The translations under genes were made by a program, and so were the position numbers. DNA of 64,000 nucleotides, from contig NZ_JAAORB010000002.1 of assembly GCF_011601345.1 (NCBI RefSeq), positions 1 through 64,000 on the forward strand. The letters are read 5' to 3'. The notes beneath the pieces were generated by a model, which saw only the letters and a program-made list of their open reading frames with translations, was not told the origin of the DNA and did no database searches. This stretch comes from Roseovarius gahaiensis. GTDB taxonomy: Bacteria; Pseudomonadota; Alphaproteobacteria; Rhodobacterales; Rhodobacteraceae. Positions 47,280 to 58,400 of this stretch are shown piece by piece (the first letter of the stretch is position 1; each line of letters begins with the position of its first letter).

Positions 47280-48665
47280 ATGACCGATATCTCACCCGGC
47301 GTATTCAAATCTCGCAGACGGGGCAACTGGATCAGGTTGCGGACCTTGATCCTGCTAAGGTGGTGGGCAATTGCAGGTCAGGTTTCAGCACTGGTTGCAG
47401 CGCAACGGCTGTATGATCTGGATCTGGAAATCGGGCTTTGCTATCTGGTGGTTGGCATTGCTGTCATTTCAAATCTCGTGGCCGCGTTCATTTACCCTGA
47501 AAACAAACGCCTGTCGGAAACCGAAACCCTTTTGGTGGTTCTGTTCGACATGCTGCAACTGGGCCTGATGCTGTATCTGACCGGCGGGTTGAACAACCCG
47601 TTCTCGATCCTGATTGTTGGGCCGGTCACGGTGTCGGCCTCGGCCATTTCATCGCGGTCAACACTGTTTTTGGGGCTGACGGCGATCTTGATCGTATCCC
47701 TTTTGACCCAATTCCACTTGCCGCTGCGCACAGATATGGGATTCGTTTTGCGGATGCCGACGGTGTTCCTGTTTGGCAATTGGGCAGCGATTGTGATTGC
47801 GGTGGTTTTTCTTGGCGTCTACTCGCGGTGGATCGTGGCCGAAATGGATTCAATGTCAGACGCGCTACAAGCCACACAAATGGCCCTTGCTCGTGAACAA
47901 AAACTAACCGATCTGGGTGGCGTCGTGGCCGCCGCCGCGCATGAATTGGGCACGCCTTTGGCAACGATCAAGCTGACCAGCTCGGAGCTGGCCGAGGAAC
48001 TGGATGATCATCCAGACTTGCGCGACGACGCCCTGTTGATCCGCCAACAAGCCGACCGCTGCCGCGATATATTGCGGTCGATGGGCCGCGCCGGCAAGGA
48101 CGATCTGCACCTGCGCACCGCCCCCCTGACCGCCGTTCTGGAAGAGGCCGCCGAGCCACATCAGGACCGCGGCAAGGCGATCCATTTCGAGTATTCGGCC
48201 AATACCCATGCACCAGACAGCCAGCCCACGATCTATCGGCGCCCCGAGATCATCCACGGCCTGCGCAACCTCGTGCAAAACGCGGTGGATTTCGCCAACG
48301 CCAATGTCTGGATCGAAAGCCAATGGACTGATCGGCACGTGACCTTGCGGATCATGGATGACGGGCGCGGATTTTCTGCTCATGCGCTCAACAGGATCGG
48401 CGAGCCGTTCATGCGCCGCCGCAACGCAACCCCCGATCAGCGCCGCCCCGAATACGATGGGATGGGCTTGGGCCTGTTTATCGCCAAAACACTGCTGGAA
48501 CGGTCCGGCGCCACACTGAGTTTTGCCAATGGGGCCAACCTGACCCATCCCGATCAAGGGGGGCCCAAACGGCATGGTGCCGTGGTCGAGGTGACATGGC
48601 CACGGCAGAAAATTGCCCCTGACGCGCGCGCCGCACCCGGAGAAAATCAGCCCATTCGTGCCTGA
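47280..48665 (+). CDS. regB: Redox sensor histidine kinase RegB/PrrB/ActS
   Basis: RegB is the membrane sensor kinase that phosphorylates RegA under reducing conditions. From the ATG at 47280 the 461-residue protein has six membrane segments (about 22-190), the ubiquinone-binding motif GGLNNPF (102-108), the H-box with H221 in AAHELGTPL, the redox-active cysteine C261 in ADRCRDIL, an N-box NLVQNAVDFA, and G-boxes DDGRGF and GMGLGLF. A longer frame upstream to 47214 lies over the divergent promoter region and is less likely. Confidence 0.95.
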   Translation: MTDISPGVFKSRRRGNWIRLRTLILLRWWAIAGQVSALVAAQRLYDLDLEIGLCYLVVGIAVISNLVAAFIYPENKRLSETETLLVVLFDMLQLGLMLYLTGGLNNPFSILIVGPVTVSASAISSRSTLFLGLTAILIVSLLTQFHLPLRTDMGFVLRMPTVFLFGNWAAIVIAVVFLGVYSRWIVAEMDSMSDALQATQMALAREQKLTDLGGVVAAAAHELGTPLATIKLTSSELAEELDDHPDLRDDALLIRQQADRCRDILRSMGRAGKDDLHLRTAPLTAVLEEAAEPHQDRGKAIHFEYSANTHAPDSQPTIYRRPEIIHGLRNLVQNAVDFANANVWIESQWTDRHVTLRIMDDGRGFSAHALNRIGEPFMRRRNATPDQRRPEYDGMGLGLFIAKTLLERSGATLSFANGANLTHPDQGGPKRHGAVVEVTWPRQKIAPDARAAPGENQPIRA

Positions 48666-48762
48666 CCCCGGTTTGTCCTGACTGCATCCGCCCGTGGTTA
48701 ACTAAGGCTTAACCTGAACGTCCGATCCTAGCGTTAAAGCCGCGAAAAGGGTGGGGCACGAC

Positions 48763-50286
48763 ATGTACGATTTTCCGATTTGGATTTGGGCGGTCATTCC
48801 TGTCTTTTCGCTGTGCTTTGCGCTGGTAATCGTCTGGCTGATCGGCCTGCAGCGCCCGGCCACTTCCAGCTTTGGAGAAACTGGGCCAGCGATCACATCC
48901 GGGGCCGTGCATTTTTTATTCGACCAAGACAGTCTTATGGATCACGACTTGCCAGCGGACAACACAGCTTTCAAAACTTGTGACTGGCGCGAGATGCGAA
49001 ATTGGCTGCATTTCAGGTTTTCAGGGTTGCCCGACACCACGGATGCCCTGCCAGACGGGCAAAGCGTTTTTTCCGTCGCTGATGATCCCGGTGATCCTGC
49101 GCAACTTGTTTGCACCAAGACGGGCGACACCACCCATGTTGTTCTGCACGATCCCAAGACGCTTGACGCGGTCGAAAGGCACGAACGGCTGCGCCTTCTG
49201 TCAGAGGGTCGCAATTGGGGCTCGTGTCTGGATAATGCAACCTGTGGCGTGGTCATGACAGATCACGACGGCCAAATCTTGTGGACAAACAGGGCCTTTG
49301 ATGCCCTCAAAATCAGTGACCCCGGCAATGCCATCTCCGGCTCCCGGCCCGTGCTGGACGATAGCACACCCAAGATCGAACGCCGCTGCATTGATGACGG
49401 AACGGCCAGCAAATGGCTTGAAACACGCTCGGTTCCGGTAGAGCGCGGAACAATCCACTATGTGGCGGATGTGACCAAAGTGGTCACTGCCGAAAACCTG
49501 CGCCGCGAATTCGTACAAACCCTGACCAAGACCTTTGCCAACCTGACAACGGGGCTGGCGATATTCAACCGCGACAAGCAATTGGCGCTGTTCAACCCAG
49601 CACTTGTAGACCTGACAGGCCTTGGCCCCGAATTCCTGAGCGCGCAGCCCAATCTGATGGGGTTTTTCGATAGTCTACGCGACAATCATGTTTTGCCCGA
49701 ACCGCGAAACTATGGCGATTGGCGCACACAAATCCTGCAAATGATCGAAACCGCCACCGACGGGCTTTATCGCGAAACATGGACTTTGCCCTCGGGCTTG
49801 ACCTATCGGGTCACTGGGCGCCCGCACCCCGATGGCGCAATCGCGTTCCTGTTCGAAGACATATCAGACGAGATTTCACTGACCCGCCGCTTTCGCTCGC
49901 AAATGGATATGCGACAAGCGGTTTTGGACAACCTGTCCGAAGCGGTCGTGGTTTTGTCACCCGCCAAAACGGTTTTGCTATGTAATTCGACATGCTCAAG
50001 ACTGCTGGGCATCGACCCCGACAGCAGCTTTGCTGAAATGTCACTGAACGACCTGACACAGATCTGCAATTGCCGCCTGCCCAGCGCAGAATTCTGGGCC
50101 AAGGTGGTGCAGGGTCTTGATGGTCGTCGGCTGGCCAACCCGATCGAAGCACAACTTTTCGATATCCAGAACAAGTCTTACCACTGCCGTACCGCGTCTT
50201 TGCCGGGTGGGGCGGCGATGCTGACAATCGCCCCGCTGACCACGACAACCAAGACTGCGCAAACAGATCTGACTGTCAGCGACTGA
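48763..50286 (+). CDS. Membrane-anchored PAS-domain protein without kinase domain
   Basis: The 507-residue protein has one N-terminal membrane segment (about 5-30) and then PAS-like regions (around 150-260, 270-370 and 390-480 by pattern). No histidine-kinase, GGDEF or other output domain is present. Rhodobacteraceae often carry such a gene after regB. Its partner is unknown; a sensory or scaffold role is inferred. The ATG at 48763 follows a GGGG, with an alternative GTG at 48751. Confidence 0.75.
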   Translation: MYDFPIWIWAVIPVFSLCFALVIVWLIGLQRPATSSFGETGPAITSGAVHFLFDQDSLMDHDLPADNTAFKTCDWREMRNWLHFRFSGLPDTTDALPDGQSVFSVADDPGDPAQLVCTKTGDTTHVVLHDPKTLDAVERHERLRLLSEGRNWGSCLDNATCGVVMTDHDGQILWTNRAFDALKISDPGNAISGSRPVLDDSTPKIERRCIDDGTASKWLETRSVPVERGTIHYVADVTKVVTAENLRREFVQTLTKTFANLTTGLAIFNRDKQLALFNPALVDLTGLGPEFLSAQPNLMGFFDSLRDNHVLPEPRNYGDWRTQILQMIETATDGLYRETWTLPSGLTYRVTGRPHPDGAIAFLFEDISDEISLTRRFRSQMDMRQAVLDNLSEAVVVLSPAKTVLLCNSTCSRLLGIDPDSSFAEMSLNDLTQICNCRLPSAEFWAKVVQGLDGRRLANPIEAQLFDIQNKSYHCRTASLPGGAAMLTIAPLTTTTKTAQTDLTVSD

Positions 50287-50326
50287 TCTGACTTGCAGGC
50301 CGGGGCGGTGCGTGTAGTCTCGGCAC

Positions 50327-50803
50327 ATGTCCGACAACACGCGCGAATTCCACCTATCCAGCCCTGAACAAACCACCGCGTTGGCACATGCGCTGGCGCC
50401 GCGCTTGCGATCTGGGGATGTTATCCTGTTGTCGGGCCCGGTGGGTGCCGGAAAATCTCATTTTGCGCGCAGTTTGATCTTGGCGCTGCTGGACACGCCA
50501 GAAGATGTGCCCTCACCAACCTACACCTTGGTACAAACCTATCCCGGTCAGTCGGGCGAAATCTGGCATTCAGACCTCTATAGGCTGAGCGATACATCCG
50601 AAGTCGAAGAGCTTGGCCTGCTTGACGCCTTCGATACCGCCATCTGCCTTGTGGAATGGCCCGACCGCCTGCACAATCTGGCCCCGGAAACCGCGCTTTG
50701 GATCACGCTTGACCCCAACGGTGAAGACGATACCCGCGTGATGACCGCCAGATGGGCATCCCCGAAGTGGAACGCCAAGTTGAAAGACCTTCAGTATGAG
50801 TGA
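50327..50803 (+). CDS. tsaE: tRNA threonylcarbamoyladenosine biosynthesis ATPase TsaE
   Basis: TsaE is the small P-loop ATPase that activates the TsaB-TsaD complex for t6A tRNA modification. The 158-residue protein has Walker A GPVGAGKS (37-44), SPTYTLVQ and the Walker B-like VEWPDRL. It begins an overlapping run of genes (tsaE-amgK-murU-addB-addA) and overlaps amgK by eight bases. Confidence 0.94.
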   Translation: MSDNTREFHLSSPEQTTALAHALAPRLRSGDVILLSGPVGAGKSHFARSLILALLDTPEDVPSPTYTLVQTYPGQSGEIWHSDLYRLSDTSEVEELGLLDAFDTAICLVEWPDRLHNLAPETALWITLDPNGEDDTRVMTARWASPKWNAKLKDLQYE

Positions 50804-51821
50804 CAGAAATACCTTGATCCGGTCCTTTGTGGACAGCACCGATTGGGCCAAAGCCACCCTTGACCCGCTGGCTGGCGATGCTTCCAACCGTCGGTATCTG
50901 CGTATCACCCATCCCGTGACGAATGGCACCGCAGTGCTGATGGATGCCCCGCCCGACCGAGGCGAAGATGTGCGCCCCTTTATTCGGATTACCGAATACC
51001 TTATCGGCATTGGCCTCAGCGCGCCGCGCATTCTGGCGCAGGACACTCAGGCCGGTTTCCTGTTGCTTGAAGATCTGGGTGACGATTTGTTTGCCGCGGT
51101 CATTCCGCAGCGGCCAGAACTTGAAAACAGGCTCTACCCCACCGCAACAGACCTTTTGGTTGCCCTGCACGCCGAAACACCGCCTGAAAACCTGCAGACC
51201 TATGATCCGCCTCTGATGGCCGATTTGGCCGCGCTGGCGTTTGATTGGTACCTGCCAGCCACAGCGGCCCCTGACCCGGATGCGCGAAGCCGCTTTCACA
51301 CCGCCATGCTGGAGGCACTGCAATGCCACGCCGCCGATTGCTCGGTGTTGATACAGCGGGACTATCACGCGCAAAACCTGCTTTGGCTACCGGATCGCGA
51401 GGGTGTGGCCCGCGTTGGCCTGCTGGATTTCCAAGATGCCATGTTGGGCCACCCAGCCTATGATCTGGTGTCGCTTCTGCAAGACGCGCGCCGCGATGTT
51501 TCCCCCGAAATCGAATCCGCGATGATCGACCGCTATATCAAAGCCACGCAGTCGCAGCCCGAGTGCTTTCGCGCCGCCTATGCGGTGCTGGGCGCGCAAC
51601 GCAATCTGCGCATTCTGGGCGTGTTCACCCGGCTGTGTGTGCGCGACGGAAAAGCCCACTATGTGGATCTGATCCCGCGTGTCTGGGGGCTTTTGCAACG
51701 TGATCTTGCGCACCCGGCCCTTTCCAACGTGGCCGCGATCTTGTCGACCGTATTGCCACAGCCCCGCCCAACCATTTTGCAAAAGGTAAAAGCCCAATGC
51801 GCGACCAGCCCCAAGCCGTAA
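50796..51821 (+). CDS. amgK: Anomeric MurNAc/GlcNAc kinase AmgK
   Basis: AmgK phosphorylates the anomeric position of N-acetylmuramic acid in the peptidoglycan-recycling route that bypasses de novo synthesis. The 341-residue protein has the aminoglycoside-phosphotransferase fold: QRDYHAQNLLWL (catalytic loop, about residues 187-198) and LLDFQDAMLGHPAYDL (metal-binding). The next gene is murU, its known partner, and the two overlap by 25 bases, which supports AmgK over a true aminoglycoside kinase. Confidence 0.9.
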   Translation: MSDRNTLIRSFVDSTDWAKATLDPLAGDASNRRYLRITHPVTNGTAVLMDAPPDRGEDVRPFIRITEYLIGIGLSAPRILAQDTQAGFLLLEDLGDDLFAAVIPQRPELENRLYPTATDLLVALHAETPPENLQTYDPPLMADLAALAFDWYLPATAAPDPDARSRFHTAMLEALQCHAADCSVLIQRDYHAQNLLWLPDREGVARVGLLDFQDAMLGHPAYDLVSLLQDARRDVSPEIESAMIDRYIKATQSQPECFRAAYAVLGAQRNLRILGVFTRLCVRDGKAHYVDLIPRVWGLLQRDLAHPALSNVAAILSTVLPQPRPTILQKVKAQCATSPKP

Positions 51822-52489
51822 TGCTGTTTGCGGCCGGGTTCGGCACGCGCATGGCGCCTCTTACCGCTGACCGCCCGAAACCGATGATCCCGGTCGCGGG
51901 GCGACCGCTGATTGATCACGCGCTGGAGTTGGTGCGCGAATACGGACCCGAAACCATCGTGGCGAACGTGCATTACAAACCGCAAACTTTGATCGACCAC
52001 CTGCAAAAATCCAATGTTCACATCGCCCATGAAACGCCCGAGATCTTAGACACCGGCGGTGGATTGCGCGCCGCCCTGTCGCATCTGGGTGACGGGCCTG
52101 TGTTTACCATGAACACCGATGCCGTCTGGTCAGGGCCGAACCCATTGCAACAGCTTGCCTCCACATGGGATCCCGCGCGCATGGATGCTTTGCTGTTGTG
52201 CCTGCCACACGACAACGCCATTGGGCATGACGGGCCGGGCGATTTTATTCAGGGTGACGACGGGCGCGCCGGACGGGGGCCGGGCTTGGTGTATTCGGGT
52301 CTGCAAATCCTGAAAACTGACATCCTCCATGACATCCCGGAAAGCGCCTTTTCGCTAAACCTTGCGTGGGATCGAATGCTTGCCAAAGGGCGTTTGTTTG
52401 CGACTGCCTATACTGGTCGTTGGTGCGATGTGGGTCGCCCCGATGGAATCGTTCTGGCAGAGACGTTGCTGGGGTATGGCGATGTTTGA
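51797..52489 (+). CDS. murU: MurNAc-1-phosphate uridylyltransferase MurU
   Basis: MurU converts MurNAc-1-phosphate into UDP-MurNAc in the recycling pathway. The 230-residue protein has the nucleotidyltransferase signature AAGFGTRMAPLT...RPKPM and a short, single-domain layout. The pairing with amgK on its 5' side makes the specific call secure. It overlaps addB by eight bases. Confidence 0.9.
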   Translation: MRDQPQAVMLFAAGFGTRMAPLTADRPKPMIPVAGRPLIDHALELVREYGPETIVANVHYKPQTLIDHLQKSNVHIAHETPEILDTGGGLRAALSHLGDGPVFTMNTDAVWSGPNPLQQLASTWDPARMDALLLCLPHDNAIGHDGPGDFIQGDDGRAGRGPGLVYSGLQILKTDILHDIPESAFSLNLAWDRMLAKGRLFATAYTGRWCDVGRPDGIVLAETLLGYGDV

Positions 52490-55418
52490 AAAATCAGATC
52501 AGCCGCGCGTCTTTGGCCTGCCGCTGGGCGTTGATTTTCCGCGTGCTCTGGTGGATGGCCTAATGGCCCGTCATCAGGGCCACCCGCCCGAGGCGCTGGC
52601 GCGGGTGCATCTGATCGTGAACACGCGCCGCATGGCGCGACGTATCCGCACCCTGTTTGATCAAGGTCCAGCCATGTTGCTGCCCCGCATCAGCCTGCTG
52701 ACCGATCTGGGCGAAGACTGGGATTTGGCCCATATCCCCGATCCGGTGCCGCCCCTGCGCAGGCGACTTGAGCTGACGCAGCTTGTTGCCTCACTATTGC
52801 AGGCGCAGCCCGATATCGCGCCGCGCTCGTCACTTTATGCCCTATCCGACAGCCTTGCCGCTCTGATGGATGAAATGCATGGCGAAGGCGTGTCCCCCGA
52901 CAGGATCGCCGATCTCGACATCGCCGATCAATCTGGCCACTGGGAGCGGATCAAGACATTTTTGGGCATTGTCAGACACTATTTCGAAACGGGAACCGAA
53001 CACCCCGATGTCGAAACACGCCAACGAATGGTGATCGAACATGTCACGACCCAATGGCAGGATACACCGCCCAATCACCCGGTGATCATCGCCGGGTCAA
53101 CAGGGTCACGCGGTGCCACGCAACTTCTGATGCGCGCGGTCACACAATTGCCGCAGGGGGCTGTCGTTTTACCGGGCGTCGATTTTGATATGCCACAGCA
53201 GGTCTGGCAAGCGCTGAACGATGCCATGCTATCCGAGGACCATCCACAATACCGCTTTGCCGATCTGATGAACGGTCTTGGCCTGACACCTGATGCCATT
53301 GGCCGTTGGACCGATACCGCACCCACCAATCCGGCACGCAATCAACTTTTGTCACTGGCGCTGCGCCCGGCGCCAGTGACCGACCAATGGCTTGAGGATG
53401 GCCCGAAATTGGCCGATCTGGGCAGCGCCACCGCCGATGTCACGCTGGTTGAGGCGCCTTCGGCCCGGATCGAAGCGCTGACAATCGCCATGCGGTTGCG
53501 GCAAGCGGCCGAAGACGGTCAAACTGCTGCGCTGATCACCCCTGATCGCACGCTGACACGACAAGTCACTGCCGCGCTGGACCGTTGGAACATCCTGCCC
53601 GATGACAGCGCCGGGATGCCCTTGCATCTGTCAGCGCCGGGCCGATTCCTGCGGCATGTGGGCGATCTGTTTCGGGACAGGCTGACCGCCGAGTTGCTTT
53701 TGACCCTGCTCAAGCATCCGCTGGCCCATTCGGGCGCGGATCGTGGCACGCATCTGCGCCTGACGCGCGAGTTGGAACTGCATCTGCGTCGCCACGGCCC
53801 CCCCTATCCGCAGGCCGCCGATCTGACGGCGTGGGCGGATAAGCAGACCGACCCCATGGCGCAATCTTGGGCCGCTTGGATCAGTGACTGTATCACCGCA
53901 AAAGAGGTTTCAGGCGATCTGCAACTGGCCGAATTTGTGACCCGCCACATTGATCTGGCCTCTCGCATCGCCAGTGGCCCCAATGCAGAAGCTGCAGGCA
54001 ACCTGTGGGCAAAAGATGCCGGGCAAGAGGCCTGGAAAACCGTCAGCACCCTGCAAGACAATGCACCGCATGGTGGGCGTATCAACGCCTCGGATTACAC
54101 CAGCCTGTTTCACGGCATCCTGTCCGGTCAGGAGGTCCGCAACCCCGATACGCCGCATCCCGATGTCCTGATCTGGGGCACGCTTGAGGCCCGCGTTCAA
54201 GGGGCCGACGTTTTGATCCTGGCCGGGCTGAATGAAGGCAGTTGGCCCGAAGCCCCCAAGCCTGACCCGTGGCTGAACCGTGCCCTGCGCAATCAAGCGG
54301 GGCTGTTACTGCCCGAGCGGCGCATTGGCCTGTCGGCCCATGATTTTCAGCAGGCCGCCAGCGCACCTGAGGTCTGGATGACACGTTCGATCCGCTCGGA
54401 TGACGCCGAAACCGTGCCGTCACGCTGGCTGAACCGGATCAAGAACTTGCTTCAGGGTCTACCCGATCAGGGCGGACGCGCCGCGCTTGATGCCATGTCG
54501 GCGCGCGGGACGCGTTGGCTGGAGCTGGCCAACCAACTGGAAGAGCCCGGCAGCACCCCCGCCGCAACAAGGCCCGCGCCCTGCCCGCCGGTGGCCGCGC
54601 GGCCACATGATTTGTCGGTTACCGAAATCAAGCGACTTATTCGTGATCCCTATGCGATCTATGCAAAGCACCTGCTTAAGCTCAGGCCACTTGACCCGCT
54701 GATGAAAACCCCCGACGCGCTGCTACGCGGGACCGTCCTGCACGAGATTCTGGAAGGATTCATCGCAGATACCCGCAATGATCCCGCGCTGTGCACCCGT
54801 GATGCTTTGATGCAGAAAACCGAGACTGTTTTAGCGGAAATCGTGCCTTGGGCGCAGTCTCAGGCGGTCTGGCGGGCCCGGATGGACAGGGTGGCAGACT
54901 GGTTTATCGAAGGCGAGCATCACCGCCGCACCATTGCACAACCCACTGCGCTTGAGTCAGGGGGTAAGGCCACGCTGCCAGAACTAGGCGTCACACTAAC
55001 GGCCAAGGCCGACCGGATCGACATCGACCAACGTGGCGCGCTACATATCTACGACTACAAGACCGGCGCGCCGCCATCGGACAAAGAGCAAGAGTTTTTC
55101 GACAAGCAATTGCTGCTTGAGGCCGCGATTGCCGAACAGGCGGGCTTTGGCGATCTCAGCCCATCGCCGGTGGCTCAGGCCGTTTTCATCGGGTTGGGCA
55201 ATCCGCCGAAAACGGTCCTCGCGCCGCTGGACAAAGAGCCGCCCGCGCAGGTCTGGAAAGAGTTCGAAGCGTTGATGCGGGCCTACATGGAAGCAGATCG
55301 TGGCTTTATCTCGCGTCGTGCGATGCAAAAAAAGATCGACAAGGGCGATTACGATCAACTGGCACGCTTTGGCGAATGGGATATCACCGACACCCCCGAC
55401 ACGCAGGAGGTTGGATAA
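52482..55418 (+). CDS. addB: Double-strand break repair nuclease subunit AddB
   Basis: AddB is the non-motor partner of AddA in the helicase-nuclease that processes double-strand breaks for RecA loading. The 978-residue protein begins VFGLPLGVDFPRALVDGL, and near the C-terminus carries the PD-(D/E)XK-type nuclease motif, including IYDYKTG at about residue 856. Its length fits the alphaproteobacterial form. The ATG at 52482 overlaps murU, and GGGG lies seven bases before it. The stop overlaps the addA start as TAATG. Confidence 0.92.
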   Translation: MFEKSDQPRVFGLPLGVDFPRALVDGLMARHQGHPPEALARVHLIVNTRRMARRIRTLFDQGPAMLLPRISLLTDLGEDWDLAHIPDPVPPLRRRLELTQLVASLLQAQPDIAPRSSLYALSDSLAALMDEMHGEGVSPDRIADLDIADQSGHWERIKTFLGIVRHYFETGTEHPDVETRQRMVIEHVTTQWQDTPPNHPVIIAGSTGSRGATQLLMRAVTQLPQGAVVLPGVDFDMPQQVWQALNDAMLSEDHPQYRFADLMNGLGLTPDAIGRWTDTAPTNPARNQLLSLALRPAPVTDQWLEDGPKLADLGSATADVTLVEAPSARIEALTIAMRLRQAAEDGQTAALITPDRTLTRQVTAALDRWNILPDDSAGMPLHLSAPGRFLRHVGDLFRDRLTAELLLTLLKHPLAHSGADRGTHLRLTRELELHLRRHGPPYPQAADLTAWADKQTDPMAQSWAAWISDCITAKEVSGDLQLAEFVTRHIDLASRIASGPNAEAAGNLWAKDAGQEAWKTVSTLQDNAPHGGRINASDYTSLFHGILSGQEVRNPDTPHPDVLIWGTLEARVQGADVLILAGLNEGSWPEAPKPDPWLNRALRNQAGLLLPERRIGLSAHDFQQAASAPEVWMTRSIRSDDAETVPSRWLNRIKNLLQGLPDQGGRAALDAMSARGTRWLELANQLEEPGSTPAATRPAPCPPVAARPHDLSVTEIKRLIRDPYAIYAKHLLKLRPLDPLMKTPDALLRGTVLHEILEGFIADTRNDPALCTRDALMQKTETVLAEIVPWAQSQAVWRARMDRVADWFIEGEHHRRTIAQPTALESGGKATLPELGVTLTAKADRIDIDQRGALHIYDYKTGAPPSDKEQEFFDKQLLLEAAIAEQAGFGDLSPSPVAQAVFIGLGNPPKTVLAPLDKEPPAQVWKEFEALMRAYMEADRGFISRRAMQKKIDKGDYDQLARFGEWDITDTPDTQEVG

Positions 55419-58400
55419 TGCCCCGCGATGATGCCACCCAACGCCAGATTGATGCGGCCCGCCCTGACAGGTCCACTTGGCTGTCGGCCAATGCCGGATC
55501 GGGCAAGACTCGGGTCTTGACCGACCGGGTTGCACGGCTTTTGCTAGATGACGTCGATCCGCAGCATATTCTGTGCCTGACCTACACCAAGGCCGCCGCC
55601 AGCGAGATGCAGAACCGTCTTTTCAAGCGCTTGGGCGCTTGGGCGATGTTGAGTGATGATGATCTGCGCAAGGCCCTTGATGACCTTGGGTTCGAGGGGC
55701 TGATCGACGATGACGCCCTGCGCAGCGCCCGCCGCCTGTTTGCCCGCGCGATCGAGGCACCGGGCGGGTTGAAAATCCAGACGATCCATTCGTTTTGCGC
55801 CGGGTTGTTGCGGCGGTTCCCGCTTGAGGCCGGGGTCAGCCCCCAGTTCACCGAGATGGAGGACCGCACCGCCGCCTTGCTGCGCGATGAGATTCTCGAA
55901 CAAATCGCCACTGGTCCCGACGCACATACGTTAGCCGCCCTTGTCCGACATCACACCAACGATGATCTCGACACTCTCACCGCCGAGATCGTGCGGCGGC
56001 GTGCGTTTTTCGATGGTGACACATCGGATGCCAAGCTGGCCGCCGCATTTGGTCAGACACCGAACATGACGCTGGATGATATTTCAAAACAGGTTTTCTT
56101 GGGTAGCGAGCAGACGTTGCTGACATCGCTCCTTTCGGCACTTGAGGCCAGCAGCACGAACGATCAAAAGGCTGCCGCCAAGTTGCGGGGGATAAGCCAA
56201 CTGGATGCCTCGGCCCTGCCCATTCTGGAAAGCGTCTTTCTGAATAGCTCCGGCGCGAAAGAGCCATTTTCAGCCAAGATAGGCTCTTTTCCAACAAAGG
56301 CGTGCCGCGATGGCCTTGGTGCGATCATGACACAGATCGAACAGTGGATGGCCCGGGTTGAAACGGCGCGCGAGGCCCGGCTTGCGACGCTGGCCATTCA
56401 GAAAACCCGCACCCTGACCGAATTCGCCGCCGTGTTTCTGCCCGCCTATGACCGTGCCAAGGCCCAGCGCGGCTGGCTGGATTTCGATGATCTGATCCTG
56501 CGGGCGCGGCAACTACTGACTGATCCCGCTGTGGCGGCTTGGGTTTTGTTCCGTCTTGATGGCGGAATTGATCATATCCTTGTCGACGAGGCCCAAGATA
56601 CCAGCCCAGTGCAATGGCAGGTCATCGAACGGCTGGCACAGGAATTCACCAGTGGCGAAGGGGCCCGCGCCGATGTGACCCGCACGATTTTCGTGGTTGG
56701 CGACAAGAAACAGTCGATCTATTCCTTCCAAGGGGCTGATCCGCGCGAATTTGACCGCATGAAAACCGATTTCGCGGCGCGCCTTCAGGCCATGGGACAA
56801 CCATTGCAAGACATGGAGATGGAATATTCTTTCCGCTCTTCGCGCGCCATTCTGGACTTGGTCGATCGGACTTTTGCCAACAGCCAAGATAGCGGCTTTA
56901 CGCCGTCACAGGGCCACAAGGCGTTCAAGTCTGATCTGCCCGGACGGGTGGATCTATGGCCTGTGGTGGAAAAGCCCGCCAAAGATGACGATCCGGTTTG
57001 GTATAGCCCGGTCGACGTCAAGGCTGCCAACGATCCGGCGACGGTGCTGGCGCAACACGTGGCCAAAACGATCCGCTGCATGGTGGACCAGCGGCAACTG
57101 ATCCCGGACGATAACGCAGAAACCGGCCTGCGCCCCGTCCGGCCCGGTGATGTGATGATCCTTGTGCAGCGTCGTTCGGATCTGTTTCACGAGATCATCC
57201 GCGAATGTAAGGCCCAAGACCTGCCGATTGCCGGGGCGGATCGGCTCAAGGTCGGGGCGGAGCTTGCGGTCAAGGATTTGGCGGCGCTTTTGTCATTTCT
57301 GGCCACGCCCGAGGATAGCCTTTCACTGGCAATCGCCTTGCGCTCACCGCTCTTTGGCTGGTCCGAAGCCGATCTTTACAAGCTGGCCCATGAGCGCCGC
57401 CAAAAATACCTGTGGGCCGCGTTGCGCGACCGGGCGGAGGACCACCCCGAAACCATGGCCATGCTGAATGATCTGCGCGGGCAAGCCGATTATCTACGCC
57501 CCTATGACCTGATCGAACGCATCCTGACCCGCCACGATGGCCGCCGCAAATTGCTGGCCCGTTTGGGCAGCGAGGCCGAGGATGGAATCGACGCCCTGCT
57601 GTCGCAGGCCATGGCCTATGAACAACGCGCCGTCGATAGCCTGACGGGGTTTCTGGTCTGGATGGAAACCGATGACTTGGAAATCAAGCGGCAACTGGAC
57701 AGTGCAGGCGACCGGATACGCGTGATGACGGTGCATGGGGCCAAGGGGCTTGAATCGCCCTTGGTCATTTTGCCCGATACCGGCAAACGCAATGTCACGG
57801 TGCGCGATCAAATCGCCATCAGTGGCGGCACCCCGCTTTGGCGCACCAGCGCGGGGGATATGCCCAGTGTTATGATCCAAGCGAACGAGGCCGCCAAAGC
57901 CGCTGAACGCGCCGAGCGTGACCGGCTGTTATACGTCGCCATGACGCGGGCTGAAAAATGGCTGATCGTGGCCGCAGCTGGCGATCTGGGGAAGCAAGGC
58001 GATACTTGGTACGACATGATCGAGGCTGGATTGCAGCGGTCAGGCGCACAGGAGCACAGGTTCGACAGTGGATCCGGGTTGCGGCTGGAACATGGCAATT
58101 GGGCTGGGTCAGGCTCTGATCTCCAAGATGACCCACCGGGCGCGGCACCCATTTTACCCGGTTTGTTCCGCGCCCCGGCCCCTATCGCGCCAGACAGGCC
58201 CAAAACCCTTAGCCCCTCGACCGATCTGGGCGGGACCAAGGCCCTGCCGGATGAACGTGGTCTTGACGAAGACGCCGCCAAGCGCCGCGGCCGCCTGATC
58301 CATCGCCTGCTGGAATATTTACCGCAAGCGCCCCAAGCGGATTGGCCCGTGGTCGCCGCGCGCCTGATGTCCACGGGGGCTGATGTGGCCAGCGCCGATG

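Noticed and set aside
50796-51821. Aminoglycoside resistance kinase
   Set aside because: The fold is shared, but the overlapping murU gene points to the peptidoglycan-recycling kinase AmgK.
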